NCBI RefSeq assembly: GCF_018122595.1
Contig: NZ_JAGRQH010000001.1
Coordinates: 434,001 to 498,000 of the forward strand
DNA length: 64,000 bases
Reading direction: 5' to 3'
Origin: Neokomagataea anthophila
Lineage (GTDB): Bacteria > Pseudomonadota > Alphaproteobacteria > Acetobacterales > Acetobacteraceae
Translations under genes and position numbers: made by a program
The notes under the pieces: model-generated
Told to the model about the DNA's origin: nothing
Seen by the model: the letters and a program-made list of their open reading frames with translations, nothing else
Database searches by the model: none
In this document: in pieces, positions 38,115-47,957 of the stretch
How positions within the stretch are numbered: the stretch's first letter is position 1
How the letters are laid out: each line of letters opens with the position of its first letter

Positions 38115-39926
38115 TTATGGGCGACGACGGCGGCTAGAGCCATCACCTGTCGGACGGCCACCACGTGAGCCGCCTTCTGGGCGGGAGCGGTTCGGACCTG
38201 CACCACCACGGCCCTTATAGCCGCCACCAGCACCACCACGTGGGCCACCCTTACCAAAACGCTTGCCTTCGCCCGGATTACGACCACGCGCACCGTAGCC
38301 ACCACCCTGTGGCGCTTCTGAGGCTTCAATCGTCACTTCATCAGCATCTGCACCAGCAAGGCAGGACTTAAAGCGATCAACGCTTTCATCCGCGATTTGG
38401 AAGTGTGTCTGCTCTTGATCGATACGGATGCTACCGATTTCACGCTTCTGCACACCACCCAAACGGCAAATCAGCGGGATCAGCCACTTCGGATCTGCAC
38501 GCTCCGTACGGCCAACGCCCATACGGAACCACTGGCCAGCCATAACACGCTCTTCACGCGGCGCGCGTTCTGCGCGCTCACCACGTTCGCCGCGTTCACG
38601 ACGCGGTGCCTCAATAGAGACAGGGCGCAGCGCTTCAACACCTGGCAGACGCGCACGGTACATACCAACCAATGCTGCGGCCAAAGCCTTCGCGTCATGC
38701 GTTTCCGCAATCTTCGTGACCAGCGCATCATCTGTTTCACCAGAAGCTGCCGTCAAAATTGGGTCTTCAAGCAAACGTTGTGCATCTTGCTCTGCAATCG
38801 CGTCTGCCGTTGGAACAGCATCCCATGATGCATTCAGCTTTGCCAATGCCAAAAGGCGCTCAGCACGGCGGCGCTGGCTGAATGGCACCATAACAACGCT
38901 GGTACCCTTACGGCCCGCACGACCGGTACGGCCTGAACGGTGAAGCAGTGTTTCAGCTGATGTTGGAATGCTCGCATGAATCACAAGATTCAGCGCTGGT
39001 ACGTCAATACCACGTGCCGCAACGTCCGTCGCAACACAAACACGAGCTTGACCAGAACGCAGGCTCTCAATAGCGCGGCTACGCTCATTTTGTCCCATCT
39101 CACCAGAGATAGCGACTGATGCAAAGCCACGCTCCAGCAGAGCGGCCTGAACCTGATTCACCATCATACGGGTGTTACAGAACACCATCGCCGTTGGGCT
39201 TTCATAGAAACGCAGAACATTCACCAAAGAACGTTCGATTTCCTGAGGAGCCGTCACAACCGCACGATACGTAATATCGCTATGCTGCTTCGCACCGCTG
39301 ACCGTATCAACACGTGCAGCATTCTTCTGGTAACGCTTTGCCAGAGAAACAATTTCACGTGCGATTGTCGCAGAGAACAGCAACGTACGACGCTCAGCCG
39401 GAGCACCATCCAGCAACTGCTCCAACTCATCACGGAAGCCCATATCGAGCATCTCATCCGCTTCGTCGAGTACGACGCAACGCACAGCGCTCAGATCAAG
39501 GGCACCACGAGAAAGGTGATCACACAAACGGCCCGGCGTTCCCACAACGATATGAGCGCCACGGTTCAGTTCACGTGCTTCACGGCGCGCATCGGTGCCA
39601 CCAATGCAGCTCGCAATACGTGCGCCAGTATCAGCATAAAGCCATTCAAGCTCATTTTGCACCTGAATCGCGAGTTCACGCGTTGGGGCAATAACAAGCG
39701 CCATAGGCTGTGGGGATGGTGCAAGACGCTCAGCTTCGCCCAGAAGAGTCGGCGCAATCGCGATGCCAAAAGCAACCGTTTTGCCTGATCCTGTCTGAGC
39801 CGACACCAGCAGATCCCGCTCATCAAGTCCCGGCTGTAAAACAGCTTCCTGAACAGGCGTAAGCTGTTCGTAACCGCGTGCTTCAAGCGCGCGTTTGAGT
39901 GCGGGATGGATATCGGAAGACAACAT
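38115..39926 (-). CDS. DEAD-box ATP-dependent RNA helicase, DeaD/DbpA-like
   Basis: 603 residues from the ATG at 39926. Motifs in order: Q-motif region LTPVQEAVLQPGL, AQTGSGKT, VLDEADEMLDMG, FSAT and HRSGRTGRAGRKG. A DbpA-type RNA-binding domain (about 460-530, LICRLGGVQKREIGSIRID) is followed by a Gly/Arg-rich tail with many RG and RGG pieces ending SSRRRRP. It remodels RNA in ribosome assembly or cold-shock decay (family knowledge). The transcript ends in an unusually structured 3' region. Confidence 0.92.
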   Translation of the reverse strand: MLSSDIHPALKRALEARGYEQLTPVQEAVLQPGLDERDLLVSAQTGSGKTVAFGIAIAPTLLGEAERLAPSPQPMALVIAPTRELAIQVQNELEWLYADTGARIASCIGGTDARREARELNRGAHIVVGTPGRLCDHLSRGALDLSAVRCVVLDEADEMLDMGFRDELEQLLDGAPAERRTLLFSATIAREIVSLAKRYQKNAARVDTVSGAKQHSDITYRAVVTAPQEIERSLVNVLRFYESPTAMVFCNTRMMVNQVQAALLERGFASVAISGEMGQNERSRAIESLRSGQARVCVATDVAARGIDVPALNLVIHASIPTSAETLLHRSGRTGRAGRKGTSVVMVPFSQRRRAERLLALAKLNASWDAVPTADAIAEQDAQRLLEDPILTAASGETDDALVTKIAETHDAKALAAALVGMYRARLPGVEALRPVSIEAPRRERGERGERAERAPREERVMAGQWFRMGVGRTERADPKWLIPLICRLGGVQKREIGSIRIDQEQTHFQIADESVDRFKSCLAGADADEVTIEASEAPQGGGYGARGRNPGEGKRFGKGGPRGGAGGGYKGRGGAGPNRSRPEGGSRGGRPTGDGSSRRRRP

Positions 39927-40103
39927 GGGCAACAATTACTCGACAAACGTCACGCCGACGTCAAAAATGCGGCGGCAGGGAGGGGTGGGATAGAGACTTA
40001 TGCGTCAAAAAGCCAGTAAAATACCGAAAGGTATTGGTCTGCCCCTCCTGACATCCCCCCTCCAGCACAGCTCTTCGCCGCGTGAACGATCAATTGGGCA
40101 TGT

Positions 40104-40754
40104 TTAATCGCGTGAACGACGCCCAATCAAGGCACGAACCGTGTCGTGCCAGCCGTTAAGATCTTCTGGAGGGACCACTTCCCCTGTATCAAGATCCACG
40201 AATCCAGCACGAGATAGCAGAATACTTATCAGACGGCTACGATCTTCTGCTTCTAAAGCCTGCCAAAGCGCAACGGCCTTCTGCGGGTAGAAACTATCCC
40301 CAAACGTCACAATCAGCGGTGCACCGGGCTTTAACACACGGTGTAGCTCATCAAAAACGGCTAAAGGTTGGGTCAAATACGCCACACCATCACAGAGCGT
40401 CACCGCATCTAAACTCTGATCTTCAAAGGGCAGAATCGGATTTTCGTTTAAATCCTGCACTTTACGCTTCGTCAAAACAGGATTCGCTTCAAGGGTTGTT
40501 TTCGTCACCCCCAGCCCTGTCGCCTCAGAAAACTTTGCTTCTTCCGGATAATGGCTCAAAGAGCCAGCCATCAGATCCAGAACACGCCCCCCAACCGGCA
40601 ACGCTGTCTGATACAAGGCCGTAACCGCCGTACGCGCCCCCAAATCCATCAATGTATCGGGCAGGCGGTCTGCATAAAACGCCGCATCCGGCGCATCATC
40701 AACGCGCGTAAAGGCTGCGGCATGAAACCCTTCAAGCTGTTCTACCTTGCTCAT
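40104..40754 (-). CDS. SAM-dependent methyltransferase, class I
   Basis: 216 residues with a Rossmann-like fold. The SAM-binding strand is GRVLDLMAGSLSHYP, followed by the acidic turn, LPFEDQSLDAVTLCDGVAYL and the late VLKPGAPLIVTFGDSFYP. The substrate cannot be assigned. Transcribed divergently from dapF. Confidence 0.82.
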   Translation of the reverse strand: MSKVEQLEGFHAAAFTRVDDAPDAAFYADRLPDTLMDLGARTAVTALYQTALPVGGRVLDLMAGSLSHYPEEAKFSEATGLGVTKTTLEANPVLTKRKVQDLNENPILPFEDQSLDAVTLCDGVAYLTQPLAVFDELHRVLKPGAPLIVTFGDSFYPQKAVALWQALEAEDRSRLISILLSRAGFVDLDTGEVVPPEDLNGWHDTVRALIGRRSRD

Positions 40755-40857
40755 TCCACCTCTCCTCGATTTATAACCCGGTCACTTAGAAATCCTCTCT
40801 CCCGTAAATCATGTTCTCCGTGCGTCAACCCGCCACATGCGCTAGAAGACCCCCGCC

Positions 40858-41652
40858 ATGACTCTATCCTTCACGAAAATGCACGGACTCGGTAACGATT
40901 TTGTTGTTATCGACACACGCCACTCTCACTCTGTGCCCAGCACAGATATGATTAAACATCTCTGCGACCGGAGATTGGGAATCGGCTGTGATCAACTGGT
41001 CCTGCTCAGCGCCCCCACTCATGACGGGGCCGATATTTTTGTGCGCTTTTTTAACCCGGATGGCTCAGAAGCCGGTGCTTGTGGCAATGCCTCACGCTGC
41101 GTCGCCCTCTACTTACAGGACCTCTCAGCCCCCACACTCCAAACGCACGCAGGTCTCCTCTCCACCTCTCGGCAAGGAGACATGATCACCGTCAATATGG
41201 GAGCGCCACGTTTGGACTGGCAGGAGATCCCTCTCAACCATGCGTGCGACACGCTGAATTTGCCCGTGCAGGGCATCACACCACACCCTGCCGCAGCTTG
41301 CTCCATGGGCAACCCACACGCCACCCTCTTTCATGGCACCCAAGACGCTGAAACCCTCGGCCCCATTCTTGAACATGCCCCCCTGTTCCCAGAACGCGCC
41401 AATATCGGCTTTGCGGAAATCCTTTCCCCAACACATATGCGCTTGCGTGTCTGGGAGCGTGGTGCAGGCCTCACCCCAGCTTGCGGTTCTGGTGCTTGCG
41501 CTGCTGTCGTCAACGCAGCCCGACGCGGCCTGACAGAACGCGCCTGTACGGTCGATGTCGATGGCGGCACACTGCATATTGACTGGCGCGATGACGGCAC
41601 TGTCTGGATGACCGGCCCTGCTACCCGCGTTTTTGAGGGAACACTCTCATGA
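40858..41652 (+). CDS. dapF: Diaminopimelate epimerase
   Basis: 264 residues. Family start FTKMHGLGNDFVVID. Both catalytic cysteines are present, in EAGACGNASRC and PACGSGACA. It converts LL- to meso-diaminopimelate for lysine and peptidoglycan. Its stop overlaps the mtaB start (ATGA). Confidence 0.97.
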   Translation: MTLSFTKMHGLGNDFVVIDTRHSHSVPSTDMIKHLCDRRLGIGCDQLVLLSAPTHDGADIFVRFFNPDGSEAGACGNASRCVALYLQDLSAPTLQTHAGLLSTSRQGDMITVNMGAPRLDWQEIPLNHACDTLNLPVQGITPHPAAACSMGNPHATLFHGTQDAETLGPILEHAPLFPERANIGFAEILSPTHMRLRVWERGAGLTPACGSGACAAVVNAARRGLTERACTVDVDGGTLHIDWRDDGTVWMTGPATRVFEGTLS

Positions 41653-42875
41653 CGTCACCCAAGGTTCTCACTTTTGGTTGCCGCCTCAACGCCCATGAAA
41701 GTGACGTCATGGCGCATCTGGCAGAAGGCGAAAACGCCGAAGACACCATCATCGTCAATACCTGTGCCGTCACCGCCACCGCAGAGCGCCAAGCACGCCA
41801 AGCCATCCGCCGCGCTCACCGCGAAAACCCCAATGCCAAAATTGTCGTCACCGGTTGCGCGTCTGAAGTCGCGGAAGAAAAATGGACAGTCCTTCCCGGC
41901 GTCTCCCGCGTGGTCAAAAACACCGATAAACTGAACCCCAAACACTGGGGCACACCGCAGACACAAGCCCAACGCCCCAGCACTCCGCCTTCACGCCACG
42001 CCCGCGCCCTCTTGCAAGTGCAACAAGGCTGCGATCACCGCTGCACCTTCTGCATCATTCCCTATGGCCGCGGCGATTCACGCTCCACCCCCCTGCCAGA
42101 AGCACTCGAACGCGCTCAAGCCCTCGTCGATGCTGGCCACCTAGAAATTGTACTCACGGGTGTAGACGTAGCCTCATGGCGCGGCCCCAACGGTGAAGGC
42201 TTTGGCCATATTTGCCGCTCCCTCTTAAAAGAACTCCCAGCCCTCCAGCGCCTACGCCTTTCCTCAGTAGACCCCGTCGTACTCGACCCAGACAAAGGCG
42301 ATGCTGACCTCTGGTGGCTTCTTGAGAATGAGCCACGCCTCATGCCGCACCTACACCTCTCCCTACAGGCTGGCTCTGACCTGATCCTCAAACGCATGAA
42401 GCGCCGCCACACCACCAGCAGCGTTGCCCATAGCTTGGACCGCATCCGCGCCATCCGCCCAGAAATCGGCATCGGCGCAGACCTCATCGCCGGCTTCCCA
42501 ACCGAAACCGATACGCTGTTCCAAGAAACCCTCTCCTTCATTGAAACGCAGAAAATCCCTTTCCTGCACGTGTTTCCTTACAGCGAACGCCCAGAAACCC
42601 CGGCCGCCCGTATGCCCGCCGTCCCCAATGCAGAACGCCAAGCCCGTGCTGCCCTCCTGCGTGATGCCGGTGAACGCAATAAAACCGAATTCCTGACGCA
42701 ATTTGTCGGCACCCAACAAGCTGTGCTCATTGAAACCCCCGCCCAAGGCCACATCGCCAGCTTCGCCCCATTGCGCTTGATCGACCCAGAGACATCGCCC
42801 CCACGCGGTACTTTGGCTCCCGTTCATGTCGAATATGTCGAAAACGGAACTCTCTTCGGCACCCTACAGGGCTAA
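41649..42875 (+). CDS. mtaB: tRNA-t6A37 methylthiotransferase
   Basis: 408 residues. The N-terminal UPF0004 domain has three cysteines (FGCRLNAHES, NTCAVTAT, TGCAS) for one iron-sulfur cluster. The radical-SAM motif is CDHRCTFCIIP, followed by a short C-terminal TRAM-like part. It adds methylthio to t6A at position 37 of ANN-decoding tRNAs. Translationally coupled to dapF. Confidence 0.94.
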   Translation: MTSPKVLTFGCRLNAHESDVMAHLAEGENAEDTIIVNTCAVTATAERQARQAIRRAHRENPNAKIVVTGCASEVAEEKWTVLPGVSRVVKNTDKLNPKHWGTPQTQAQRPSTPPSRHARALLQVQQGCDHRCTFCIIPYGRGDSRSTPLPEALERAQALVDAGHLEIVLTGVDVASWRGPNGEGFGHICRSLLKELPALQRLRLSSVDPVVLDPDKGDADLWWLLENEPRLMPHLHLSLQAGSDLILKRMKRRHTTSSVAHSLDRIRAIRPEIGIGADLIAGFPTETDTLFQETLSFIETQKIPFLHVFPYSERPETPAARMPAVPNAERQARAALLRDAGERNKTEFLTQFVGTQQAVLIETPAQGHIASFAPLRLIDPETSPPRGTLAPVHVEYVENGTLFGTLQG

Positions 42876-43183
42876 GGTGCTGGTTCTGTCCGTCGTAAAG
42901 ATGAGAGAGCTTTAATGTTCCAATAGTTTGTGACGCTATACCGTCATACCCCCCAAGACACTTGCATAATGGTTCCCCGACATAGGAAAATATGAGACCC
43001 CAACAATCAAAAGTTTTTTGGTTTTTTTTCCAAAAAAGAATAAAATGCTTCCACAGTAACAAAGCCTATCGTCCTATTTTTTTTCCCAAAAAAAACAGTT
43101 CATCACACCAAAACACATGAGAAAATTTCCTAAATCCCCTTCCAAGGCTTGACGCGAAGCCCAACCTGTCCGAACTCCCAATT
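42876..43183 (+). other. Intergenic region upstream of ftsY, nothing certain
   Basis: About 308 bases without a gene. It holds T-rich and A-rich runs, including TTTTTTGG-T-rich-CCAAAAAA around 43014-43038, which could end the dapF-mtaB transcript, and a TTGACG at about 43149 that may be part of an ftsY promoter. No RNA gene recognised. Confidence 0.4.
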
Positions 43184-44140
43184 ATGGCTGGATTTTTCTC
43201 TCGACTAAAACAGGGTTTGTCCCGTTCAAGCGCACGGCTTGGCGCGGTCTTTACGCATCGTCGGCTCGACGAAGCTGCACTTGAGGAACTTGAGGACGAG
43301 CTGATTGCTGCCGATCTCGGCCCCGCAATCGCACAACGCGTCATCGAAAATTTCCGGCGTTCTCGCTTCGGAAAAGACGTCACCAGCGATGAAATCCGTG
43401 AGGCCCTCGCCCACGAGATCGCACAGGTACTCAATCCTGTCGCACAACCCTTCACGATTGATACATCCCGTAAGCCGCATGTCGTACTGGTCGTCGGGGT
43501 CAATGGCGTTGGCAAAACCACCACCATCGGCAAAATGGCGCGCCATTATTCCGAAGAAGGCAAGAAAGTCATGCTCGTTGCGGGCGATACTTTCCGCGCT
43601 GCTGCCGTCGAACAATTAGAAGTCTGGGGAAAACGCAGCACTGTCCCCGTCATCTCCGGCAAACATGGCGCAGACGCCGCCGGCCTCGCATTTGACGGCC
43701 TCAAACGCGCGACCGAAGAACAGGCCGACCTTCTCTTAATCGACACCGCAGGGCGCTTGCACAATAAAAGCGCACTCATGGAAGAATTGGCCAAAATTAT
43801 CCGCGTCATGCGGAAATTTGACGAAACGGCCCCTCACTCCGTGCTCCTTGTGCTGGACGCCACAACCGGCCAGAACGCCATTGAACAGGTCCGCGTCTTC
43901 CGCGAATTGGTCAATGTCACCGGCCTAATCGTCACCAAACTGGATGGCTCAGCCCGTGGCGGTATTGTCGTCGCCCTAGCAGAGCAATTTGGTCTGCCGG
44001 TCCATCTGGTTGGCGTGGGTGAACAAGTAGAAGACCTGCGCCCATTCCTCGCGGAAGAATACGCACGCGGTCTTGTTGGAGGGGATAGTGATCTCGCCGC
44101 TCGCTTGGTCGAAACCCAAAACGAGCACGACGAAACTTAA
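43184..44140 (+). CDS. ftsY: Signal recognition particle receptor FtsY
   Basis: 318 residues. Short N-terminal region, then the NG domain: VGVNGVGKTTTIGKMA (GTP binding), AGDTFRAAAVEQLEVW, IDTAGRLHNKS and TKLDGSARGG. The acidic A domain of E. coli FtsY is missing, as in many Alphaproteobacteria. It docks ribosome-SRP complexes at the membrane. Its terminator hairpin overlaps the end of the convergent gene. Confidence 0.97.
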   Translation: MAGFFSRLKQGLSRSSARLGAVFTHRRLDEAALEELEDELIAADLGPAIAQRVIENFRRSRFGKDVTSDEIREALAHEIAQVLNPVAQPFTIDTSRKPHVVLVVGVNGVGKTTTIGKMARHYSEEGKKVMLVAGDTFRAAAVEQLEVWGKRSTVPVISGKHGADAAGLAFDGLKRATEEQADLLLIDTAGRLHNKSALMEELAKIIRVMRKFDETAPHSVLLVLDATTGQNAIEQVRVFRELVNVTGLIVTKLDGSARGGIVVALAEQFGLPVHLVGVGEQVEDLRPFLAEEYARGLVGGDSDLAARLVETQNEHDET

Positions 44141-44148
44141 ACAACTCA

Positions 44149-44179
44149 GGGCTGAACATTAAATGCTAGTGTTCAGCCC
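44149..44179 (+). terminator. ftsY terminator overlapping the 3' end of the convergent gene
   Basis: GGGCTGAACA and TGTTCAGCCC form a perfect 10-bp stem with an 11-base loop, 8 bases past the ftsY stop. The stem covers the last codons of the opposite-strand small membrane protein, so it works for both directions at most weakly. Confidence 0.65.
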
Positions 44180-44596
44180 CCACTCTTCCTCCAACGCTGT
44201 AACCCTCTTTTCTAATCTGATCCGCTCTGCCCGAATCCGTTGTCCCCCTATAAAACGGGCAACTACAGCCGATATTTCAGACACCAACCACGCGAGCGCT
44301 AAAGCGCACCAATCCAGAATCAAAACAGTTTCGTCTTCAATCGTGCGTACACACGCCAACCATGCCCCACGCTCGACCCAAACATGGTGCAGCGGCCCAA
44401 CCATCACCGCGCCAATATAAAACAACATAATCACCAAGCGCTGACGATCCGCTCGCGTGTCGATCATCATTAACACCGCAACAGGCAACAGCAAGACGCA
44501 CAGCACCAACACAACACCGGGGCAATACATCAAACCAGCCCCTAAAAAGAGACCATGCCACCATCGCAAGTCAGGGAAGACAGCACCACGCTTCAT
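44159..44596 (-). CDS. Small membrane protein paired with a pseudokinase
   Basis: 145 residues, no family recognised. About three to four hydrophobic segments (FLGAGLMYCPGVVLVLCVLL; LVIMLFYIGAVMVG; LILDWCALALAWLV), then a basic C-terminal helix with coiled-coil character (RIRLEKRVTALEEEWG). It begins 3 bases after the pseudokinase stop, so the two genes form a tight operon and probably act together at the membrane. Confidence 0.65.
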   Translation of the reverse strand: MKRGAVFPDLRWWHGLFLGAGLMYCPGVVLVLCVLLLPVAVLMMIDTRADRQRLVIMLFYIGAVMVGPLHHVWVERGAWLACVRTIEDETVLILDWCALALAWLVSEISAVVARFIGGQRIRAERIRLEKRVTALEEEWGLNTSI

Positions 44597-44599
44597 GGT

Positions 44600-46537
44600 C
44601 TAATGCCCACAAAATTCATACCAAATGCTCGACATCGCCACCACAATGCCCATTAAAAGGCAGCAGAACTCACCCAAATTCCGGGCATGCTGCTGCGTCA
44701 TATTCAAGCGCTCCGCCTCTTGCCCAAGATAAGCACGGATCGCTTCCACCTCCCGCTCCGCATCCTGCGCCTGCGCCTTATCACGCGCTAAATCCCCAGG
44801 ATCTTGTACAAAGCACAACAAAGCCCATAAATCCCCCCGCTGCGCCAATTGTTCCAATTGTGCATATTTCTGCTCGCGGAGTGTCTTACTACGCCATGCA
44901 CGCAGCTCTTCTTTTAAATGCGGCAACGCTTTCCGCGCGATATTCGGCAACGAACCCGTGTCAGATTTCTGCTGAACCCGCGCAATCATCTGCAAATCTG
45001 ACATCCACACTGCACGCCCCATCACAGGGGCCTCTACAATGGGACGCATCAAGCCCAATGTCGCATGCACATTCAAAAAACTGCGCATATGCTTATCCAA
45101 CAACGAATCATTGGGCCAAGAATTCTGCCCCTCGCATCGTTTTTCTAACCAACGAGCCAACCCTACAGATTGAATAATCCGCTGCTCCCAGCACTGCTCC
45201 GACAAACATGGCTGATAGTGGTTCGCATGATAAACAATCCGGCGCCCCTGCTCCTGCCCCTTCATGGGAGACTGCCGGGCCAAACGTAGAAAATACTGCA
45301 AGGGCTGCTTCAAAGACGGAGAAAGCTGGGCCTTATTCAATAAATCCGGCGTTCCAATCAACAGCCCCACAAAACCAAAAACATCTTGCCGCAAAGAAGA
45401 TTCGTCTTCTTGCAACAAAGCATTGGCCATCATTTGTGGCAAAGCCTGCGGCCAAAACCACCGTTCTCCCCAACATAACGGCGCCGTCGGATCCAACAGC
45501 GAAACCGCCTGCATCAGAATCCATGTTTTTGAACTGACCGCCCCAACAGCCCCACCAACAACAACCAACCGCTCGATATGACGCGCAACATCTACAAGAT
45601 CCAACTCATGATGCAGCCACTTACCAATGACCCGCCGCTTTAAAAGCGATAAAAACGTGTCTGAATAACGCGCGGCGAACCATGCCACCGCTTGCGGCGT
45701 CCGTAACTGATGCCCTTCAATAACCAACGGTACCCGAGCCAAAGTTCTGCTACGGGAAGAAAACATTTTACTCGGTGCAATCGTCACCAAATCTTTCGGC
45801 GCGGGCCGGTACTCTGGCGTATCGGATAACATCGCCTGCAACAAAGACACCAAACCGACAGGAATATTAGCCCCTGCCATATACACTGCCGCTGATCCAC
45901 GCTCAAAACGCCGCTGTAGAATTTCCTCATCAGACAAGCCTTCCAAAGGAACCTTGCCCGTACACAGCATCAAAATAATCACACCAAGCGCAAAGACATC
46001 ACACGCAATGGTTCCATCACCACGCTGATGAGGCGCACAGACGGCTGACGATAACGGTTCAAAAACAATTGGCTGATGCACAGCCGGAGGCGTCAAACCC
46101 AATGGGCCCAGAAAAAGACGGCGACTACCCTGCTCTTGAAACACATTATCGGGTCTCAATGCCCGACAAGTCATGCCCAAACTATCAAGATGCATGAGCA
46201 ATTCAGCAATAGGCCGAATAACACTCTCAATCAGTTGGCTTTCTGGCCAAGGTGTAAACCCAGCTGATAAAGCCGGGCCGGGCAATGGTGAGCAAATCAC
46301 CCATATTGCCCCGTCATGGTATTCCTGCGCCTGAAACGGAATCACACTACCATGACGATACAACGCATATTCGGGCCACCGTGCCCGTAAGGTCTGTGGA
46401 GCCAGCGCCAATAGCGGCGCCCCCGGCACACTCACATCATGCGCAGCATATGCATTACACCCCCCTACTGGGGGCATCGGCCGGTCTAAGCGGACATTAT
46501 AACGCCCACCAATAAGAATCTCATCTGCCGCAGTCAT
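44600..46537 (-). CDS. Membrane-anchored Ser/Thr pseudokinase-like protein
   Basis: 645 residues. The first 250 have a protein-kinase fold: a glycine-loop-like GGCNAYAAHD, the catalytic loop read as CRALRPDN (124-131) where active kinases have HRDxxxxN, GPLG (144-147) where DFG is expected, and a good CDVFALGVIILML for the later helix. The base Asp and the metal Asp are both missing, and no VAIK lysine is evident, so catalysis is unlikely. Residues 250-615 are helical with no known domain. A single membrane segment ends the protein (CCLLMGIVVAMSSIWY). It is followed directly by a small membrane protein gene. Confidence 0.72.
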   Translation of the reverse strand: MTAADEILIGGRYNVRLDRPMPPVGGCNAYAAHDVSVPGAPLLALAPQTLRARWPEYALYRHGSVIPFQAQEYHDGAIWVICSPLPGPALSAGFTPWPESQLIESVIRPIAELLMHLDSLGMTCRALRPDNVFQEQGSRRLFLGPLGLTPPAVHQPIVFEPLSSAVCAPHQRGDGTIACDVFALGVIILMLCTGKVPLEGLSDEEILQRRFERGSAAVYMAGANIPVGLVSLLQAMLSDTPEYRPAPKDLVTIAPSKMFSSRSRTLARVPLVIEGHQLRTPQAVAWFAARYSDTFLSLLKRRVIGKWLHHELDLVDVARHIERLVVVGGAVGAVSSKTWILMQAVSLLDPTAPLCWGERWFWPQALPQMMANALLQEDESSLRQDVFGFVGLLIGTPDLLNKAQLSPSLKQPLQYFLRLARQSPMKGQEQGRRIVYHANHYQPCLSEQCWEQRIIQSVGLARWLEKRCEGQNSWPNDSLLDKHMRSFLNVHATLGLMRPIVEAPVMGRAVWMSDLQMIARVQQKSDTGSLPNIARKALPHLKEELRAWRSKTLREQKYAQLEQLAQRGDLWALLCFVQDPGDLARDKAQAQDAEREVEAIRAYLGQEAERLNMTQQHARNLGEFCCLLMGIVVAMSSIWYEFCGH

Positions 46538-46628
46538 ACCCCTTCACCGCCCCCAACGGCTCTTCCAGCCTATAATGCCAGAAGAACCCTTGATGGAGCG
46601 TTAACAGGGGACGTTATAACCGCAGTAA

Positions 46629-47918
46629 TTAGTCTTCGAACGGATCACGCATCAGGATGGTGTCATCACGCTCTGGACTGGTTGAAAGCAACGTCACCGG
46701 CGCTTCAATCAATTCCTCAATGCGGCGTACATATTTGATGGCTTGCGCTGGCAGTTCTGCCCATGAACGCGCACCAGCTGTCGTTTCCTGCCAGCCCGGC
46801 ATCGTTTCATAAACAGGGCGTACCCGTGCCTGAGCGCCCGGAGCTGATGGGAAGAAGTTGATCTTCTCTCCGTCCAACTCATACCCGGTGCAGATGGAAA
46901 TCTCGTCCAGACCATCCAGAATATCAAGCTTGGTCAGCGCAATGCCCGACACACCACCAACGCGGCATGCACGGCGTACCATCACAGCATCAAACCAACC
47001 ACAACGGCGTGAACGCCCCGTCACCGTGCCAAATTCATGACCACGCTCACCGATCGTACGGCCAATATCATCATTCAGTTCTGTCGGGAACGGGCCTTCA
47101 CCAACGCGCGTCGTATATGCTTTTGCAATACCCAGCACAAAACCGATGGAAGACGGGCCCACACCCGCACCAGATGCCGCAACAGCCGCAATGGTGTTTG
47201 AACTCGTCACATACGGGTACGTGCCATGATCCACGTCCAGCATGACAGCCTGCGCACCTTCAAACAGGATACGACGACCAGCGCGACGTGCCTCATCCAA
47301 ACGGTCCCAAACTGGGCATGCGAAAGACAACAGGCGGGGCGCAATCTCAGCCAACCATGCCTTAATCTCTTCCTTCGTGAAGGTATCTGCCCCTAAACCT
47401 GCCAGAAGCGTGTTGTGGTGCAACAACAGCTCATCCAGCTTCCAGTCCAACGTTTCTGGCTCAGACAAGTCACAGATACGAATAGCGCGACGCGCCACCT
47501 TATCTTCATAAGCCGGACCAATACCACGACCCGTTGTGCCAATCTTATGCTCACCACGCGCTGCTTCACGCGCACGATCAAGCGCACCATGCACAGGCAG
47601 AATCAGCGGCGCTGTCTCAGCAATCCATAAGGTTTCTGGATTTACAACCAGACCCTGTGCGCTCACACGGTCGATTTCGGTCATCAGGGCATGGGGGTCA
47701 ACAACCACACCATTCCCAATCACACCAACCTTACCGCGCACCAAGCCGGATGGCAGCAGAGAGAGCTTGTAAACCTGCTCACCCACCACCAGCGTATGAC
47801 CCGCATTATGGCCGCCTTGGAAACGAACAACGATATCGGCGCGGCTGGCAAGCCAGTCCACAATCTTACCTTTACCCTCATCGCCCCATTGGGTGCCGAT
47901 TACGGTGACGTTGGACAT
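46629..47918 (-). CDS. purA: Adenylosuccinate synthase
   Basis: 429 residues. [15 protein letters not shown] at the start, [10 protein letters not shown], and the late [10 protein letters not shown] and [11 protein letters not shown]. It joins aspartate to IMP using GTP in AMP synthesis. Complete and of normal length. hisZ lies 39 bases upstream on the same strand. Confidence 0.97.
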   Translation of the reverse strand: MSNVTVIGTQWGDEGKGKIVDWLASRADIVVRFQGGHNAGHTLVVGEQVYKLSLLPSGLVRGKVGVIGNGVVVDPHALMTEIDRVSAQGLVVNPETLWIAETAPLILPVHGALDRAREAARGEHKIGTTGRGIGPAYEDKVARRAIRICDLSEPETLDWKLDELLLHHNTLLAGLGADTFTKEEIKAWLAEIAPRLLSFACPVWDRLDEARRAGRRILFEGAQAVMLDVDHGTYPYVTSSNTIAAVAASGAGVGPSSIGFVLGIAKAYTTRVGEGPFPTELNDDIGRTIGERGHEFGTVTGRSRRCGWFDAVMVRRACRVGGVSGIALTKLDILDGLDEISICTGYELDGEKINFFPSAPGAQARVRPVYETMPGWQETTAGARSWAELPAQAIKYVRRIEELIEAPVTLLSTSPERDDTILMRDPFED

Positions 47919-47957
47919 GGGCTTGCTTTCCTCGAAGAATCAAAAACGAACAACAGA

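Noticed and set aside
38115-38330. Gly/Arg repeats in the helicase tail as DNA tandem repeats
   Set aside because: They are irregular RGG-type protein tails, not exact DNA repeats or CRISPR.
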